Shown: positions 33,349 through 42,925, numbered from the stretch's first letter. The stretch: DNA of 64,000 nucleotides from Chromatiales bacterium (GCA_020351875.1 CP070671.1:3040806-3104805), one strand, 5' to 3'. The notes: generated by a model from the sequence alone, not told the origin. Translations and numbers: made by a program.

Positions 33349-34563
33349 TCACGCCTCGATCAAGCGCAGCCTGCTGGCATCGCCCGGTACAGACTCGATG
33401 CGATGCCCGAATTTCGCACATTCCCGGTGCATACGGTCGCGTAACCACTGCACATCCGCCGCCAGTGCATGGCGCAACCGGAAACGGCGAGCCTGAACGG
33501 GAAGCATCGTGAGCTGCAACAGCTTGCCGGTCTCAGGGTCCATGTCGACTAAGTACATCAGCGCCAGGTCACCGCGGAATTCTTCATGGCCGCGGATGCC
33601 TTCGTAATCGTTCAACAGGTCACCGCAGCCATACAGGACCGGCCGGTTCCGATACACCTCGATCGCCTTCGGGTGGTGCGACGAATGGCCGTACACCAGG
33701 TCGACGCCCGCGTCGTCGACCAGATGATGCGCGAAATCCTGGAAGTCTTCGCGAATCTCGTAGCCCCAGTTACTGCCCCAGTGAATCGACGCGACCACGA
33801 GATCGCGCGGCTGCCGCTGCTGTTCAATCGTCGCGGCAATCTCTCGCATTTTCGCGATGGAGACATCCACCAGCAGGTTCACGCCGGCGCGCTGGTCAGT
33901 CGCCGCCCACGCGCGCGGGATCCCGCTGGTCGGTGAGCCCCAGGCGTAGATCACCACCCTGCCCTTGCCGGGCACCGGCAGGATCACCGGTGCCGCCGCC
34001 GCAGGGAGGCTCCGGCCGGCCCCCGCACTATTGAGCCCGTCGATCTCCAGTGTCGCCAGTGTCTCTTCCAGGCCCGGGTAGCCCCAGTCCAGCACATGAT
34101 TGTTGGCGAGCACACAGCAATCCAGTTTCGCGGCCGTGAGACAGCCGATGTTCGCCGGGTGCATGCGATAGAGCACCCGCTTGTTGGGCCAGTAATCGTT
34201 GCTGCGGGTCACGCTGGTCTCGAGATTCACGATGCGCACGTCGGGTGCGAACTCATCGAGCGCCTGTAACGCATCGCCCCACGGGTACATCACGTCCACC
34301 GGGCGCGGGATGGGACCGTTCACCGCCTCCGCCAGCTCCACGTAATCGGCCGCATTCTTCACGTAGGACTCGTAGAGCCGCGGGTCGCCCGGCCGCGGCA
34401 GAATCTGATCGATGCCCCGGCCAGTCATCACATCGCCGCCAAGGAACAGCCGAATGCCTTTGCCGTCGTGAGTCGCTGGTTTGCCCTCCGCCGCCGTCAT
34501 CGTAATCGCGCCACCGGTCAGCATCGGAGCCGTTATACCCACCAGGAATTGCCGGCGATTCAT
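33349..34563 (-). CDS. CapA-family protein with Tat signal
   Basis: A 404-codon reading frame for an exported calcineurin-like protein of the PgsA/CapA family. From ATG 34563 the N-terminus is MNRRQFLVGI, a twin-arginine signal, so it is exported folded. Family blocks are FLGGDVMTGRGID, VNLETSVTRS, CVLANNHVLDWGYPG, ASIHWGSNWGYEI and YGHSSHHPKAIEVY, with metal-binding Asp, Asn and His residues in place. CapA proteins take part in poly-gamma-glutamate export in some bacteria, but lone copies like this have unknown substrates. The frame is open upstream, overlapping the Clp1/RNase Z gene, which ends 16 bases before this start on the same strand. Confidence 0.9.
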   Translation of the reverse strand: MNRRQFLVGITAPMLTGGAITMTAAEGKPATHDGKGIRLFLGGDVMTGRGIDQILPRPGDPRLYESYVKNAADYVELAEAVNGPIPRPVDVMYPWGDALQALDEFAPDVRIVNLETSVTRSNDYWPNKRVLYRMHPANIGCLTAAKLDCCVLANNHVLDWGYPGLEETLATLEIDGLNSAGAGRSLPAAAAPVILPVPGKGRVVIYAWGSPTSGIPRAWAATDQRAGVNLLVDVSIAKMREIAATIEQQRQPRDLVVASIHWGSNWGYEIREDFQDFAHHLVDDAGVDLVYGHSSHHPKAIEVYRNRPVLYGCGDLLNDYEGIRGHEEFRGDLALMYLVDMDPETGKLLQLTMLPVQARRFRLRHALAADVQWLRDRMHRECAKFGHRIESVPGDASRLRLIEA

Positions 34564-34579
34564 TGGCAGCCCCCGCGAC

Positions 34580-36529
34580 CTACTCGCCGCCGCCGGCCGT
34601 GGGCGGCACGACTGTCGCCGCGCACACGGCTCTGGCTTCCCGGTACACCTGCCCCGGGTCATCGGAGTAGCGGCGGGAAAAATGAAACGGAATTAAATGC
34701 TCGACGGCTGCGCTCACCGCAATCTCGCCACAGGCGCGCGCTGTCAGGTGACCCGTGCGGGTTGCCTGTTCGGTGTCGGCTTCGCAAAAAGCGGCCTCGC
34801 AAAACAGGGTATGGGCCTGCCGCGCCAGCCTGGCCAAGCATGACCGATTATCGACGGTATCAGCCAGGTCGGTTGCATAGACCAGCTTCTTGCCCGGTCG
34901 AATCAACAACAGGTCTTTGGTCAGCTCGGCGGCCGTGCGCGTGCTGCCGTCCGGCAATTCCAGCGGCAGCTCGTTCTGGCCGGCCGCAACCGCTGTCTTC
35001 AGTGCCGTCAGCCACCGGCCCGGTGTGAGGTTGTGTGCGTCGAGCCGTTCCTTGCGCACCTTGATGTCCAGGGCGGGTTCCAGTGAGAAAGCCAGCACCG
35101 GCGTACGGTGATCGAGCGTCATCGCGCGGACCACGAAGCCTGGCTCCTCGATCAGCAGGCCATCGGTGACGTCCGCCTCGCCCAGGCTGATCGCGGCCGG
35201 CTGCCCGGCCTGGATCGAGAAACGCCGCAAAACCTCACCGTGCAATTCACCGATTTCGAAACGCGGCCCCCGCGCACCAATTCGGTCCCAATGAATACCG
35301 GCCACCAGGCCCTCAATGTTCGCGCTGATGCCCGGCGGACCAAACAGCCGGCAGACGCCGGTTTCGCCGATTCGCGAGCGCAGCAGCCACAGGAAACCTG
35401 CCACGTGATCGATGTGGGCATGACTGATGAAGACGTCCGTGACCTGGTGCGCGATGCGGGCCGGCAGTCGCGCGCCGTCACCAAGGTCGAACAGCAGGCT
35501 GCGACGCTGGTGACGGAAGCGCACGTGCAACAGCGGGTCGCCGAACACGCCGTTGACCAGTATCGCGGTCACCGGGCCGACCCGGGCGATGGGCCTTGGG
35601 CCGCTGGTGTCGTCGGCCACAGTGTGAAGCGTGTCCGGCGGCGGCACGAAACCAACCAGGCGGGCGCCGAAAGGCTTGGCCGTGCCCAGCAGGCCGTTCG
35701 CATCACGCATCGCGTCGCGGACCAGCAAGGCGTCGGCCTCGCCCCCTTCGCCGACGAGTTGCGCACGAATTGAGTCGCCGTCCACCCGGGTCACCTCGCC
35801 GAACGCGATGCATTTTGCATCTCGCAGCAGCGCGACTTGGCGGCCAAGCCACGCGTTGGGCCTGTCGCGAGGCGGCGGTGTCCCCAGGCAGTTCACCGCG
35901 CTGAGATTAATGTCACGGGACTCTGCGGCTGCCAGGTATTGATCCCAGCGCGCGGTGCGCGCCCGCGCCCGGGCCCGCTTCCCGGCAGCGACCGCTGCCG
36001 AGGCCGTGGGCACGACCTTGACCGCCGCTCCGAGACCGCCAAGCTCATCCGCCAGCGGGAGAGCCTGCCCTTCCCGCTGTAATGCGAGGACCAGGTCGAT
36101 CCCCGCGCTGCCGAGCAGCGCGTCGAGCAGTTCGGCGCCCGCGACGCCACGCACCACGCCGGGCCCGTCGATCAGCAACACGCCCGGGGGAGACCGCGCC
36201 AGCAACCGACGAACCGCGTCGACCAGCGGCAACCGGAACCGACCCGCATCCAGTGTGCAAAGCGGCTCCAGGTCGATAGTTTCCCAGCCAGCTGCCGACC
36301 AACGCCCCAGGCACAGCGCGCCCGGCGGGCCGAAGGCCGGCGAACCCGGGTCGGCGTTCAGGCACAGGCACGCGTCCTGCCGGGCCGTCAGTGCGCCGGC
36401 CAGGGCCCTTGCCAGTGTGGATTTGCCGGCGCCCGGGGCACCAAACAGCAATACCCGGTCGTCATCGCCAATCACGTCGGCGAGTGCGTGCGGGTCAGGG
36501 TTCAGACTGGGGATGCAAAAGTCGCCCAC
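34580..36529 (-). CDS. Clp1/Grc3-type polynucleotide kinase fused to RNase Z
   Basis: A 649-aa two-enzyme fusion. Residues about 20-230 match the Clp1/Grc3 5'-OH polynucleotide kinase. Walker A is GAPGAGKST (30-38), NADPGSPAFGPPG (58-70) corresponds to the DxDxGQ region, and LLIDGPGVVRGVAGAELLDAL (118-138) to the Walker B/DTxGWxxG region. A basic lid RARARARTARWDQYL (185-199) follows. Residues about 315-640 are an RNase Z metallo-beta-lactamase domain: HAHIDH (370-375), LDHRTP with D473, YATD (551-554), GHLTARACGEIA with H594, and HFSRRY with H616. Both active sites look complete. A link region (230-315) has no recognised fold. No signal peptide. It probably heads a unit with the CapA-like gene. 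Confidence 0.85.
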   Translation of the reverse strand: MGDFCIPSLNPDPHALADVIGDDDRVLLFGAPGAGKSTLARALAGALTARQDACLCLNADPGSPAFGPPGALCLGRWSAAGWETIDLEPLCTLDAGRFRLPLVDAVRRLLARSPPGVLLIDGPGVVRGVAGAELLDALLGSAGIDLVLALQREGQALPLADELGGLGAAVKVVPTASAAVAAGKRARARARTARWDQYLAAAESRDINLSAVNCLGTPPPRDRPNAWLGRQVALLRDAKCIAFGEVTRVDGDSIRAQLVGEGGEADALLVRDAMRDANGLLGTAKPFGARLVGFVPPPDTLHTVADDTSGPRPIARVGPVTAILVNGVFGDPLLHVRFRHQRRSLLFDLGDGARLPARIAHQVTDVFISHAHIDHVAGFLWLLRSRIGETGVCRLFGPPGISANIEGLVAGIHWDRIGARGPRFEIGELHGEVLRRFSIQAGQPAAISLGEADVTDGLLIEEPGFVVRAMTLDHRTPVLAFSLEPALDIKVRKERLDAHNLTPGRWLTALKTAVAAGQNELPLELPDGSTRTAAELTKDLLLIRPGKKLVYATDLADTVDNRSCLARLARQAHTLFCEAAFCEADTEQATRTGHLTARACGEIAVSAAVEHLIPFHFSRRYSDDPGQVYREARAVCAATVVPPTAGGGE

Positions 36530-36619
36530 AACCCATGATGCGTCGTGCCGCCTGGGGTGGCCACCCTGTAGCGTCGTGACTTGCCACGATTGCCGGATGC
36601 CGGGTCGCGTGCTGGCGGG

Positions 36620-37621
36620 TTACCGGCGGAAGTGGGGCAGGACTTCCTTGCCGAGCAGGTCCAGGGCCTCGTTGAAGTCCGGCCCCAGGCAGTGGCCGAA
36701 CGCGACGTGAGTGACGCCGGCCTCGACCATCGCCTCGATTTGCGGAATCACGTCGTCCGGCGTGCCGGCAACGGAACACTTCGCGACGGCGAGATCGGAC
36801 ACGTGGCTGGCGCCCTTGGCAAAGTCGCCCACTGCAGCCGCTTCGCGCACCGCATTGACCTCTGCTTCCGGAATGCCGGCCACATCCGTCATCGGCCGCA
36901 GGTACGGCAGGTACACCGCCAGTACGCGCCTTGCGGTCTCCCGCGCCTTGTCGCCGTCGGCCGAGATGGCACTCAGCGGCCCGGCGATGATCTCCACTTC
37001 GGACGCGTCGCGGCCAGCCTTGGCCGCGCCGATCTCGATGTTGTCTTTCAGGATCTTCACGTAGTCCGGGTTCCACAGGCCGTCGGATTTCACGCCCGAA
37101 GCTACCTCGCCGGCGAGCTGGCACATTTTCGGGCCCCAGGTGCCGATGAAGATCGGTACTTCCTTGCGCACCGGCTCGAAGCGGAAAAACATTTCTTCGG
37201 TCGCCGTGAACACCTGGCCGTGGTAAGGCTTGCGGTCGCCGGATAGCAGCCGGCGAATGATCTCGATAGCCTCGCGGACCATCGTGATGGGCTTGTCCTG
37301 CCTGTCGATGCCCAGCAGCTCCCAGAACGCACCGCGCGCAATGCCGCACACCGCACGGCCGCCGCTGAGCTCGTCCAGCTCGGCCAGGTTGCCGGCGTGG
37401 TAACACGGGTGCACGATCTGCGGCGTGATGATGCCGGGACCGATCTTGATGCGCTCGGTGTGTTCGCCCATCAGCGTCAGGATGGGCCAGGTCGGCTTGA
37501 ACATCAGGTCGTCGTAAACGTGCACCTCGTCGAAGTCATAAGACTCGATGCGCTGCGCCATCCGGATGTAATCCCTGATGGGGTAGCTGCCCTGCAGGCC
37601 GATACTGAACTTCACGCTCAT
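36620..37621 (-). CDS. LLM-class flavin/F420-dependent oxidoreductase
   Basis: A 333-aa TIM-barrel protein of the luciferase-like monooxygenase class. It begins VKFSIGLQGSYPIRDYIRMAQRIE and shows DEVHVYDDLMFKPTWPILTLM, GPGIITPQIVHP, DELSGGRAVCGIARG and FIGTWGPKMCQLAGEVASG. The pattern is closest to methylenetetrahydromethanopterin-reductase-like members that use F420 or flavin. No F420 biosynthesis gene is visible. It follows the glutaredoxin/AhpD-like fusion by 18 bases on the same strand, so the two are likely one operon and may form a redox pair. Confidence 0.9.
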   Translation of the reverse strand: MSVKFSIGLQGSYPIRDYIRMAQRIESYDFDEVHVYDDLMFKPTWPILTLMGEHTERIKIGPGIITPQIVHPCYHAGNLAELDELSGGRAVCGIARGAFWELLGIDRQDKPITMVREAIEIIRRLLSGDRKPYHGQVFTATEEMFFRFEPVRKEVPIFIGTWGPKMCQLAGEVASGVKSDGLWNPDYVKILKDNIEIGAAKAGRDASEVEIIAGPLSAISADGDKARETARRVLAVYLPYLRPMTDVAGIPEAEVNAVREAAAVGDFAKGASHVSDLAVAKCSVAGTPDDVIPQIEAMVEAGVTHVAFGHCLGPDFNEALDLLGKEVLPHFRR

Positions 37622-37639
37622 CGCCGAACTCCCGCCGAA

Positions 37640-39235
37640 TCACCCAAAGGCGTATTCCGAGTAAGCCTTGTGGATGTTAACCCACCGCTGTCCCATGCCC
37701 GCGACGGACAGCGCGACCACCAGTTCCACGATCTGCGCGGGCTGCAGCGTCCGGTCGAGCTCCATCACCAGTTCACCGCGCACTTCGTGCGGGAAGCTCT
37801 GCGACACGCGGGCCAGGCGCATCGCGGCAATCTCTGCGGGCGACAGCACACTGTTGGCCGGCAAATCCCCACTCAACGCATAGGTTTCCAGTTCGTCGAG
37901 TTTTCGCTGCAGCAGCGCCGCATCCTCGGTCACCAGGAAAGCGATGCGCCGCTCGTCCTCTGCCATCACCGGGTGATGCGTGCCCAGGGCCAACACGCAC
38001 GCCGCCAGGTGCTTGGTTTCCGGCGCCAGCGTGCCGGCGTTGAATGCCGCCTGATACAACGCGCCCACGCTCCTGATCGCGTGCGCTTCAGGGAAACTGC
38101 TGATCCACACGGGCATGAGCTGCTGGTCGAAGGCGCCATACTTGTCGTGCAAGGGCGTCAGTTCTGCGAAGACTTCACCCAGCACGTGGCCGACGATTGC
38201 GGTGAATTGCTCCGGACTGGGCGGGCCTTCCGGCTGCGGCTGCTGGTCGCGGTAGTCGTGGCGATTGGCATGGTCGGGCGTGTCGTGCGTGCCCCAGTCC
38301 CAGTCCCCAGCCAGTGGCGAGTTGTCGATGGTCTCCTTGATGGAAGCCTCGATTTCCACGCCCACCAGGTCATTGAAGCGGTTCAGGAAACCCATGATGC
38401 AGCCCATGCTGCCGACGCTGTGGATCATGTCCTGCAGTTGCTCCACGCCGATCGCGTCGCGCGCCTGCTGGATGTCCGCCCGGGTGATCGCCTGTGTGGT
38501 CATCTTCGACGACAGGTTCGCGATAGTTTTCAGCCGGCCATCGAAAGGCAGTTCGTCGAGCGTCTTGCGCCCCTGCAGGAAGTCGAACAGGGCCTGGATA
38601 TTTTCCGGTGCCTGGCCACCGTACTTCATCGACAGGTCGGCACCGTGCGCCGAGCAATAGGAACAATTCGCGGCGAAAGCCGTCGACAGACAGCTCATCC
38701 CGAAGTACTGGCCGATTTGCTTCTCCACCAGCGACATCATGGAACTCAGCGCACCGATAAAGAGCGCCATGGGTTCCGGCGCCAGCGACATCTGGTCATA
38801 CAGGTTGCACAGGAAACCGAACATGCTGCGATACCAGATGCGCACCGCGTTGTACTCGGGCAGCGCGGTGGTATCGGCGGGCAGGTGCGGATCGAGAATG
38901 TCCTTGATGGGGACGATGGCCGCCTGCAGTTCTTCCGGCGAATAAGCAGCCGACAGGAAAGCCGGGGCGCTGGCAGCACTCAGGGCTTGCTGCGCCCGCT
39001 GCCGGATGGTGTCGTGATCCAGCCGCTTCAGGTCATCGGCGCCGCCAATGTGCTCATCGTTGAAAAAGATCTGCGGCACGGTGTGCCGTTGGCTCGCCAG
39101 CGACATCAGCATGCTGCTCTGCACGTCGGTACCGATATCGATTTCGGTGAACGGGATATCGAGTTCGGCCAGCAGGCCCTTGGCCTCGACGCAGTGGGGA
39201 CACTGACTTTTGGAAAATACAACAATCTGGCCCAT
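37640..39235 (-). CDS. Glutaredoxin fused to two AhpD/CMD-like domains
   Basis: A 531-aa fusion protein. Residues 1-80 are a glutaredoxin with active site CPHC (12-15) and the TVPQIFFNDEHIGG glutathione-binding block. From about 130 to 330 comes an AhpD-like domain with CSYCSAHG (CxxC-His). The C-terminal part (about 340-531) looks like a second CMD-fold copy in which the CxxC is replaced (CVLALGTHHPVM), so it is probably structural. The arrangement suggests the glutaredoxin reduces the neighbouring peroxidase-like site within one chain. It starts at ATG 39235 and lies 18 bases upstream of the LLM oxidoreductase. A LysR regulator is divergent across 181 bp. Confidence 0.85.
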   Translation of the reverse strand: MGQIVVFSKSQCPHCVEAKGLLAELDIPFTEIDIGTDVQSSMLMSLASQRHTVPQIFFNDEHIGGADDLKRLDHDTIRQRAQQALSAASAPAFLSAAYSPEELQAAIVPIKDILDPHLPADTTALPEYNAVRIWYRSMFGFLCNLYDQMSLAPEPMALFIGALSSMMSLVEKQIGQYFGMSCLSTAFAANCSYCSAHGADLSMKYGGQAPENIQALFDFLQGRKTLDELPFDGRLKTIANLSSKMTTQAITRADIQQARDAIGVEQLQDMIHSVGSMGCIMGFLNRFNDLVGVEIEASIKETIDNSPLAGDWDWGTHDTPDHANRHDYRDQQPQPEGPPSPEQFTAIVGHVLGEVFAELTPLHDKYGAFDQQLMPVWISSFPEAHAIRSVGALYQAAFNAGTLAPETKHLAACVLALGTHHPVMAEDERRIAFLVTEDAALLQRKLDELETYALSGDLPANSVLSPAEIAAMRLARVSQSFPHEVRGELVMELDRTLQPAQIVELVVALSVAGMGQRWVNIHKAYSEYAFG

Positions 39236-39416
39236 CGCTATGGCTCCCGGGTGAGTGGCTGAACGGCGAACGACCCGTCCCGTGTGTGCATCCCGACGAC
39301 AGTATTGACCGAAGCCCCAGCCGGATCGTTCGGGCTCAAGTTAGCAGGGCCCCGGCACCCGGATAAAGACCGGCCGGAGCAATTGATTCTTGCAATTTCC
39401 GTGATAATGTCCCTCC

Positions 39417-40322
39417 ATGCCCCTGTCCTCCCTGAAAGTCGAAGACCTGCAGCTCTTTCTGGCCGTGGTGGAATCGCCCAGCATCGCGGAGGCCGCCGAG
39501 CACCTGGCAACCACGTCGTCCACGGTGAGCCGGCGCCTGAAGAAGATCGAGGAATGCCTCGGCGTGCGGCTCCTGGATCGCACCACGCGCAGCCAGCAAA
39601 TCACGTCGGCCGGCGAGCTCTTCTATCAGCAGTGCCAGGCGACGCTGGGGCAACTGGAGTCGGTCACCGGGCAGATTCGCGACCAGCGCGACTCGCCGGA
39701 AGGCCACATCCGCGTGTACGCCCCGGCGGAACTGTTCTGTTACTTCGTGAACGCGCTCACCGAGAAGTTCACCGAGCGCTATCCACTGTTGCGGGTGGAG
39801 TTCCTGTCCGGCGCGGTAAAACCGCACCTGCTCGAGGACAACATCGACGTGGTGGTGCATGTCGACGAGCCGGAAGACTCCTCGTCAATCGCACGACGCA
39901 TCACCAGGGCCACCACCAACTGCTATGCGAGCCCGGCCTACCTCGCCCGCCACGGCGAACCCGCCTCGCCCGCTGAGCTGACGCAACACGATTGCATCGT
40001 CGAAATCGACCATGCGAGGTCGCCCAGACCATGGCAGTTCCGCGACGGCGACTCAGTCACCACCGTGCAGATGAATTACCGGTATTCGTCGGATTCCATC
40101 ACGCTGTGCCGGGACCTGGCGGAGCAGGACCAGGGCATCGCGATGCTGCCGGACTTTTGCACCCAGGACAGTGTCGCCAACGGCAGGCTGGTGCGCCTGT
40201 TCACCAACGACTATGCCGTCACCCACAACGTGTACGCCGTGTACGCGTCGCGGCGTTTCGTGCCGGCAAAGATCACCACCTTCGTGGGCTTCCTCGCCGA
40301 CAACCTGCCGGCCCGGATCTGA
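39417..40322 (+). CDS. LysR-family transcriptional regulator
   Basis: A 301-aa LysR regulator. The N-terminal winged helix is clear (LKVEDLQLFLAVVESPSIAEAAEHL, then TSSTVSRRLKKIEECLGVRLLDRTTR), and the effector domain fills residues about 90-295. LysR proteins often control the divergent gene, here the glutaredoxin/AhpD-like fusion and LLM operon; the 181-bp gap would hold the operator. It could also control the FAD oxidase 49 bases downstream on its own strand. The inducer cannot be inferred. Confidence 0.93.
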   Translation: MPLSSLKVEDLQLFLAVVESPSIAEAAEHLATTSSTVSRRLKKIEECLGVRLLDRTTRSQQITSAGELFYQQCQATLGQLESVTGQIRDQRDSPEGHIRVYAPAELFCYFVNALTEKFTERYPLLRVEFLSGAVKPHLLEDNIDVVVHVDEPEDSSSIARRITRATTNCYASPAYLARHGEPASPAELTQHDCIVEIDHARSPRPWQFRDGDSVTTVQMNYRYSSDSITLCRDLAEQDQGIAMLPDFCTQDSVANGRLVRLFTNDYAVTHNVYAVYASRRFVPAKITTFVGFLADNLPARI

Positions 40323-40371
40323 ACGCCCGGGTGCCGGCCAAGCTGGCCGGTGATATAAGGTGTAGCTCCCA

Positions 40372-41787
40372 ATGCAGCCAATAACACCGTGGCACCGGGC
40401 ACAGATGACCGACGCGCTAACCACACTTCGCAGCGAACTCACCCCGGACCGGATACTGCGGGCCGATGCGGTAAGCCAGCGTGCCACGAGCTACTGGAAC
40501 AGCGCGCCGATGCAGGCCCTCGCGGTGCTGCTGCCGAGATCGACGGACGAAGTGGCAGAAGTCCTGCGCTGCTGCCATGCAACCGGGCAGAGCGTCGTCA
40601 CGCACGGCGGCCGCACCGGATGCGTGGCCGGCGCGGAGTCGGGTCCGGATGACATCGTGCTGTCACTGGAGAAGATGCCCGGCATCCTGGAAATCGACCC
40701 GGCGGGCGGCACGGCCGTCGTCGAGGCCGGCGCCGTACTCCAAAGTTTCCAGGAAGCGGTGGCGAATGAAGGCCTGTATTTTCCCCTCGACCTTGGCGCG
40801 CGCGGGAGTTGCACGCTGGGCGGCAATGTCGCGACCAACGCCGGCGGCATCAACGTGTTGCGCTACGGGATGACGCGGAATCTCGTGCTTGGCTTGGAGG
40901 CCGTCCTCGCGGACGGCACCGTGCTGTCATCGATGAACCGCATGCTGAAGAACAATGCGGGTTACGACCTGAAACAGTTATTCATCGGCAGCGAGGGGAC
41001 ACTGGGCGTAGTAACGAGGGTCGTGGTGCGCCTGTTCCCGCAACCGGCCGCGCGGCAGAACGCGCTGGTGGCCGCACCGAACTTCGCTTCGGTCCGCGCG
41101 CTGTTGCGCTCACTGCAGCACCAGCTGGCAGGCTCACTGAGCGCCTTCGAGGTCATGTGGGGTGACTATTACCGGGCGGTCACCGACTACGGCGGCCACC
41201 GGGCACCGCTCAACCGGGATCACCCCTTGTACGTGGTCGTGCAGAGTGAAGGCGCCGAGCCTGATGCGGATGCGCAGCGCTTCGAGGCCGTGCTGAACCG
41301 AGCGATGGATGAGGAACTGATCGCCGATGCGGTGATCCCAAAATCCGAGGCCGAGAGCGCGAACATCTGGGAGATACGTGAGAACTTCGAAGCGATACTC
41401 GAACCCCAACCTGTTTACCTCTATGACGTCAGCCTGCCGATCGCGAAAATGGCCGAATATGTCGACATCGTGAAGCGGGCCGTCGGACAACGGTGGCCGG
41501 ACGGCCAGTGCTATGTGCTCGGCCACATGGCCGACGGCAACCTGCACCTGTTCGTGCAACCTAACGTGCAGGGCGACCTGCACACCGCGAGTGACGAAAT
41601 CGTCTACGACCCGCTGCGTAGTATTGGCGGCTCGGTGTCGGCGGAACACGGCATCGGTACCGAGAAGCTGCGCTGGCTGCCGCACAGCCGCAGCCCGGCA
41701 GAGATCGAAGTCATGCGCCTGGTGAAACGAAGCCTGGATCCGGGCAACATCCTGAATCCCGGGCGGGTGCTGGAAACGCTGTCCTAG
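40372..41787 (+). CDS. FAD-linked oxidase, D-2-hydroxyacid dehydrogenase-like
   Basis: A flavoprotein of 471 aa (or 460 from ATG 40405) of the FAD_binding_4 plus FAD-oxidase C family, like D-2-hydroxyglutarate or D-lactate dehydrogenases. The FAD site is visible in THGGRTGCVAGAESG and GNVATNAGGINVLRYGMTRNLV. The C-terminal substrate domain has YVLGHMADGNLHLF and SVSAEHGIGTEKLRWL with conserved His residues. No Fe-S motif is present. Both ATGs are plausible, because neither has a strong ribosome site. It follows the LysR gene by 49 bases. Confidence 0.9.
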   Translation: MQPITPWHRAQMTDALTTLRSELTPDRILRADAVSQRATSYWNSAPMQALAVLLPRSTDEVAEVLRCCHATGQSVVTHGGRTGCVAGAESGPDDIVLSLEKMPGILEIDPAGGTAVVEAGAVLQSFQEAVANEGLYFPLDLGARGSCTLGGNVATNAGGINVLRYGMTRNLVLGLEAVLADGTVLSSMNRMLKNNAGYDLKQLFIGSEGTLGVVTRVVVRLFPQPAARQNALVAAPNFASVRALLRSLQHQLAGSLSAFEVMWGDYYRAVTDYGGHRAPLNRDHPLYVVVQSEGAEPDADAQRFEAVLNRAMDEELIADAVIPKSEAESANIWEIRENFEAILEPQPVYLYDVSLPIAKMAEYVDIVKRAVGQRWPDGQCYVLGHMADGNLHLFVQPNVQGDLHTASDEIVYDPLRSIGGSVSAEHGIGTEKLRWLPHSRSPAEIEVMRLVKRSLDPGNILNPGRVLETLS

Positions 41788-41861
41788 ACCTCCGAACCTT
41801 GCGCAAACTCGAATTAATCGGGCAGGCGAACTGCCACTTAACCTGGCTCTGTTCCTGAATC

Positions 41862-42925
41862 ATGACTACCAAACACGAAATCTGGTGTCGCTCGACCGCT
41901 GAACGAGCAGGAATTATTGCGGCACTTCTGCTTGCGCCAACGCTCTGGGCCTCGGCGGCCTTCGCCGCGAAAGTAGACACGGTGGAACTTGAAAACGGCA
42001 ACCTGGTGACCGGCGAGATCAAGGAACTGCGCCAGGGCAAACTCAAGTACAGCACGGACTCGATGGGCACCGTGTATATCGAGTGCAATGAAATCACGCA
42101 GCTCACGGGCAAGGCCCGCTACCGCATTGAGACGACCGATGGCGCGCTGCGTTTCGGCTCTATCGATGCGGGGACAGAGGATGGCGTGCTTGTCGTCGTA
42201 GCTAACGGACAAGCAAAACCAGTCAAAATCGTCGATGTCTTCCGGATCACACGGATCAAGGAAGGCTGGCGGGACATAATCGACAGCGAAATCGCCGTCG
42301 GTTACCGATACACAAAGGCCAGCGACGTCAAAGAATTCACGCTCGGCTACGACGGCACACTGATCACCGACCGCTACCGGCTCGACTTCGGAGCCAGCGG
42401 CCGCAGCACCGACGACGGTGAGGACACCACCACGCAATGGCTGGCCTACACCGATTTTTGCGGCGCTGGCGCGAGAATCGGAACTACTGGCTAGCTACCG
42501 GGGGCGCAGAACAGAACGATGAACTGGGCATCGATCTCCGGGTCATCGCCGGCGCTGGCCTGGGCCGCCGCCTATGGCAGAACAACCGGTCGCAGTTTGC
42601 TGCCGAGGCAGCCCCGATTGTCAATTACACGGAAAACGGTGACGGCAGCTCGGACACCGAGCTGGAGGCATTGCTGCGGGCCAACTGGCAGATCTACATT
42701 TATGACAGCCCGAAGCGAACCCGGGACACAACGCTCGCGTTGTTCCCCGGTATCACGGAAGCGGGCGAGTACCGGTCCGTGTTCGACATAACTTTTCGCC
42801 AGGAATTCATCAGTGATCTGTTCTGGGACCTGAGTTTCTGCCACCAGTACGACAGCGATGTGGCGGACGAGGACGCATCGAATTCGGACTACGGCATCAA
42901 GACCTCAATAGGCTATGAGTTCTAG
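41862..42925 (+). pseudogene. DUF481-type outer-membrane protein, frameshifted
   Basis: The first frame (from ATG 41862) encodes a signal peptide, an SH3-like start (VDTVELENGNLVTGEIKEL) and the opening strands of a DUF481 beta-barrel. It then stops after the TTTTT tract at 42455-42459, at 42494. One frame over, the sequence continues as FLRRWRENRNYWLATGG and finishes with an outer-membrane-type terminus (IGYEF) at 42925. Restoring one T would join the halves into a normal ~354-aa protein, so a single-base deletion in a T tract is the simplest reading. Sequencing error or slippage at the tract cannot be excluded. A paralogue lies at 44214-45245. Confidence 0.85.
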
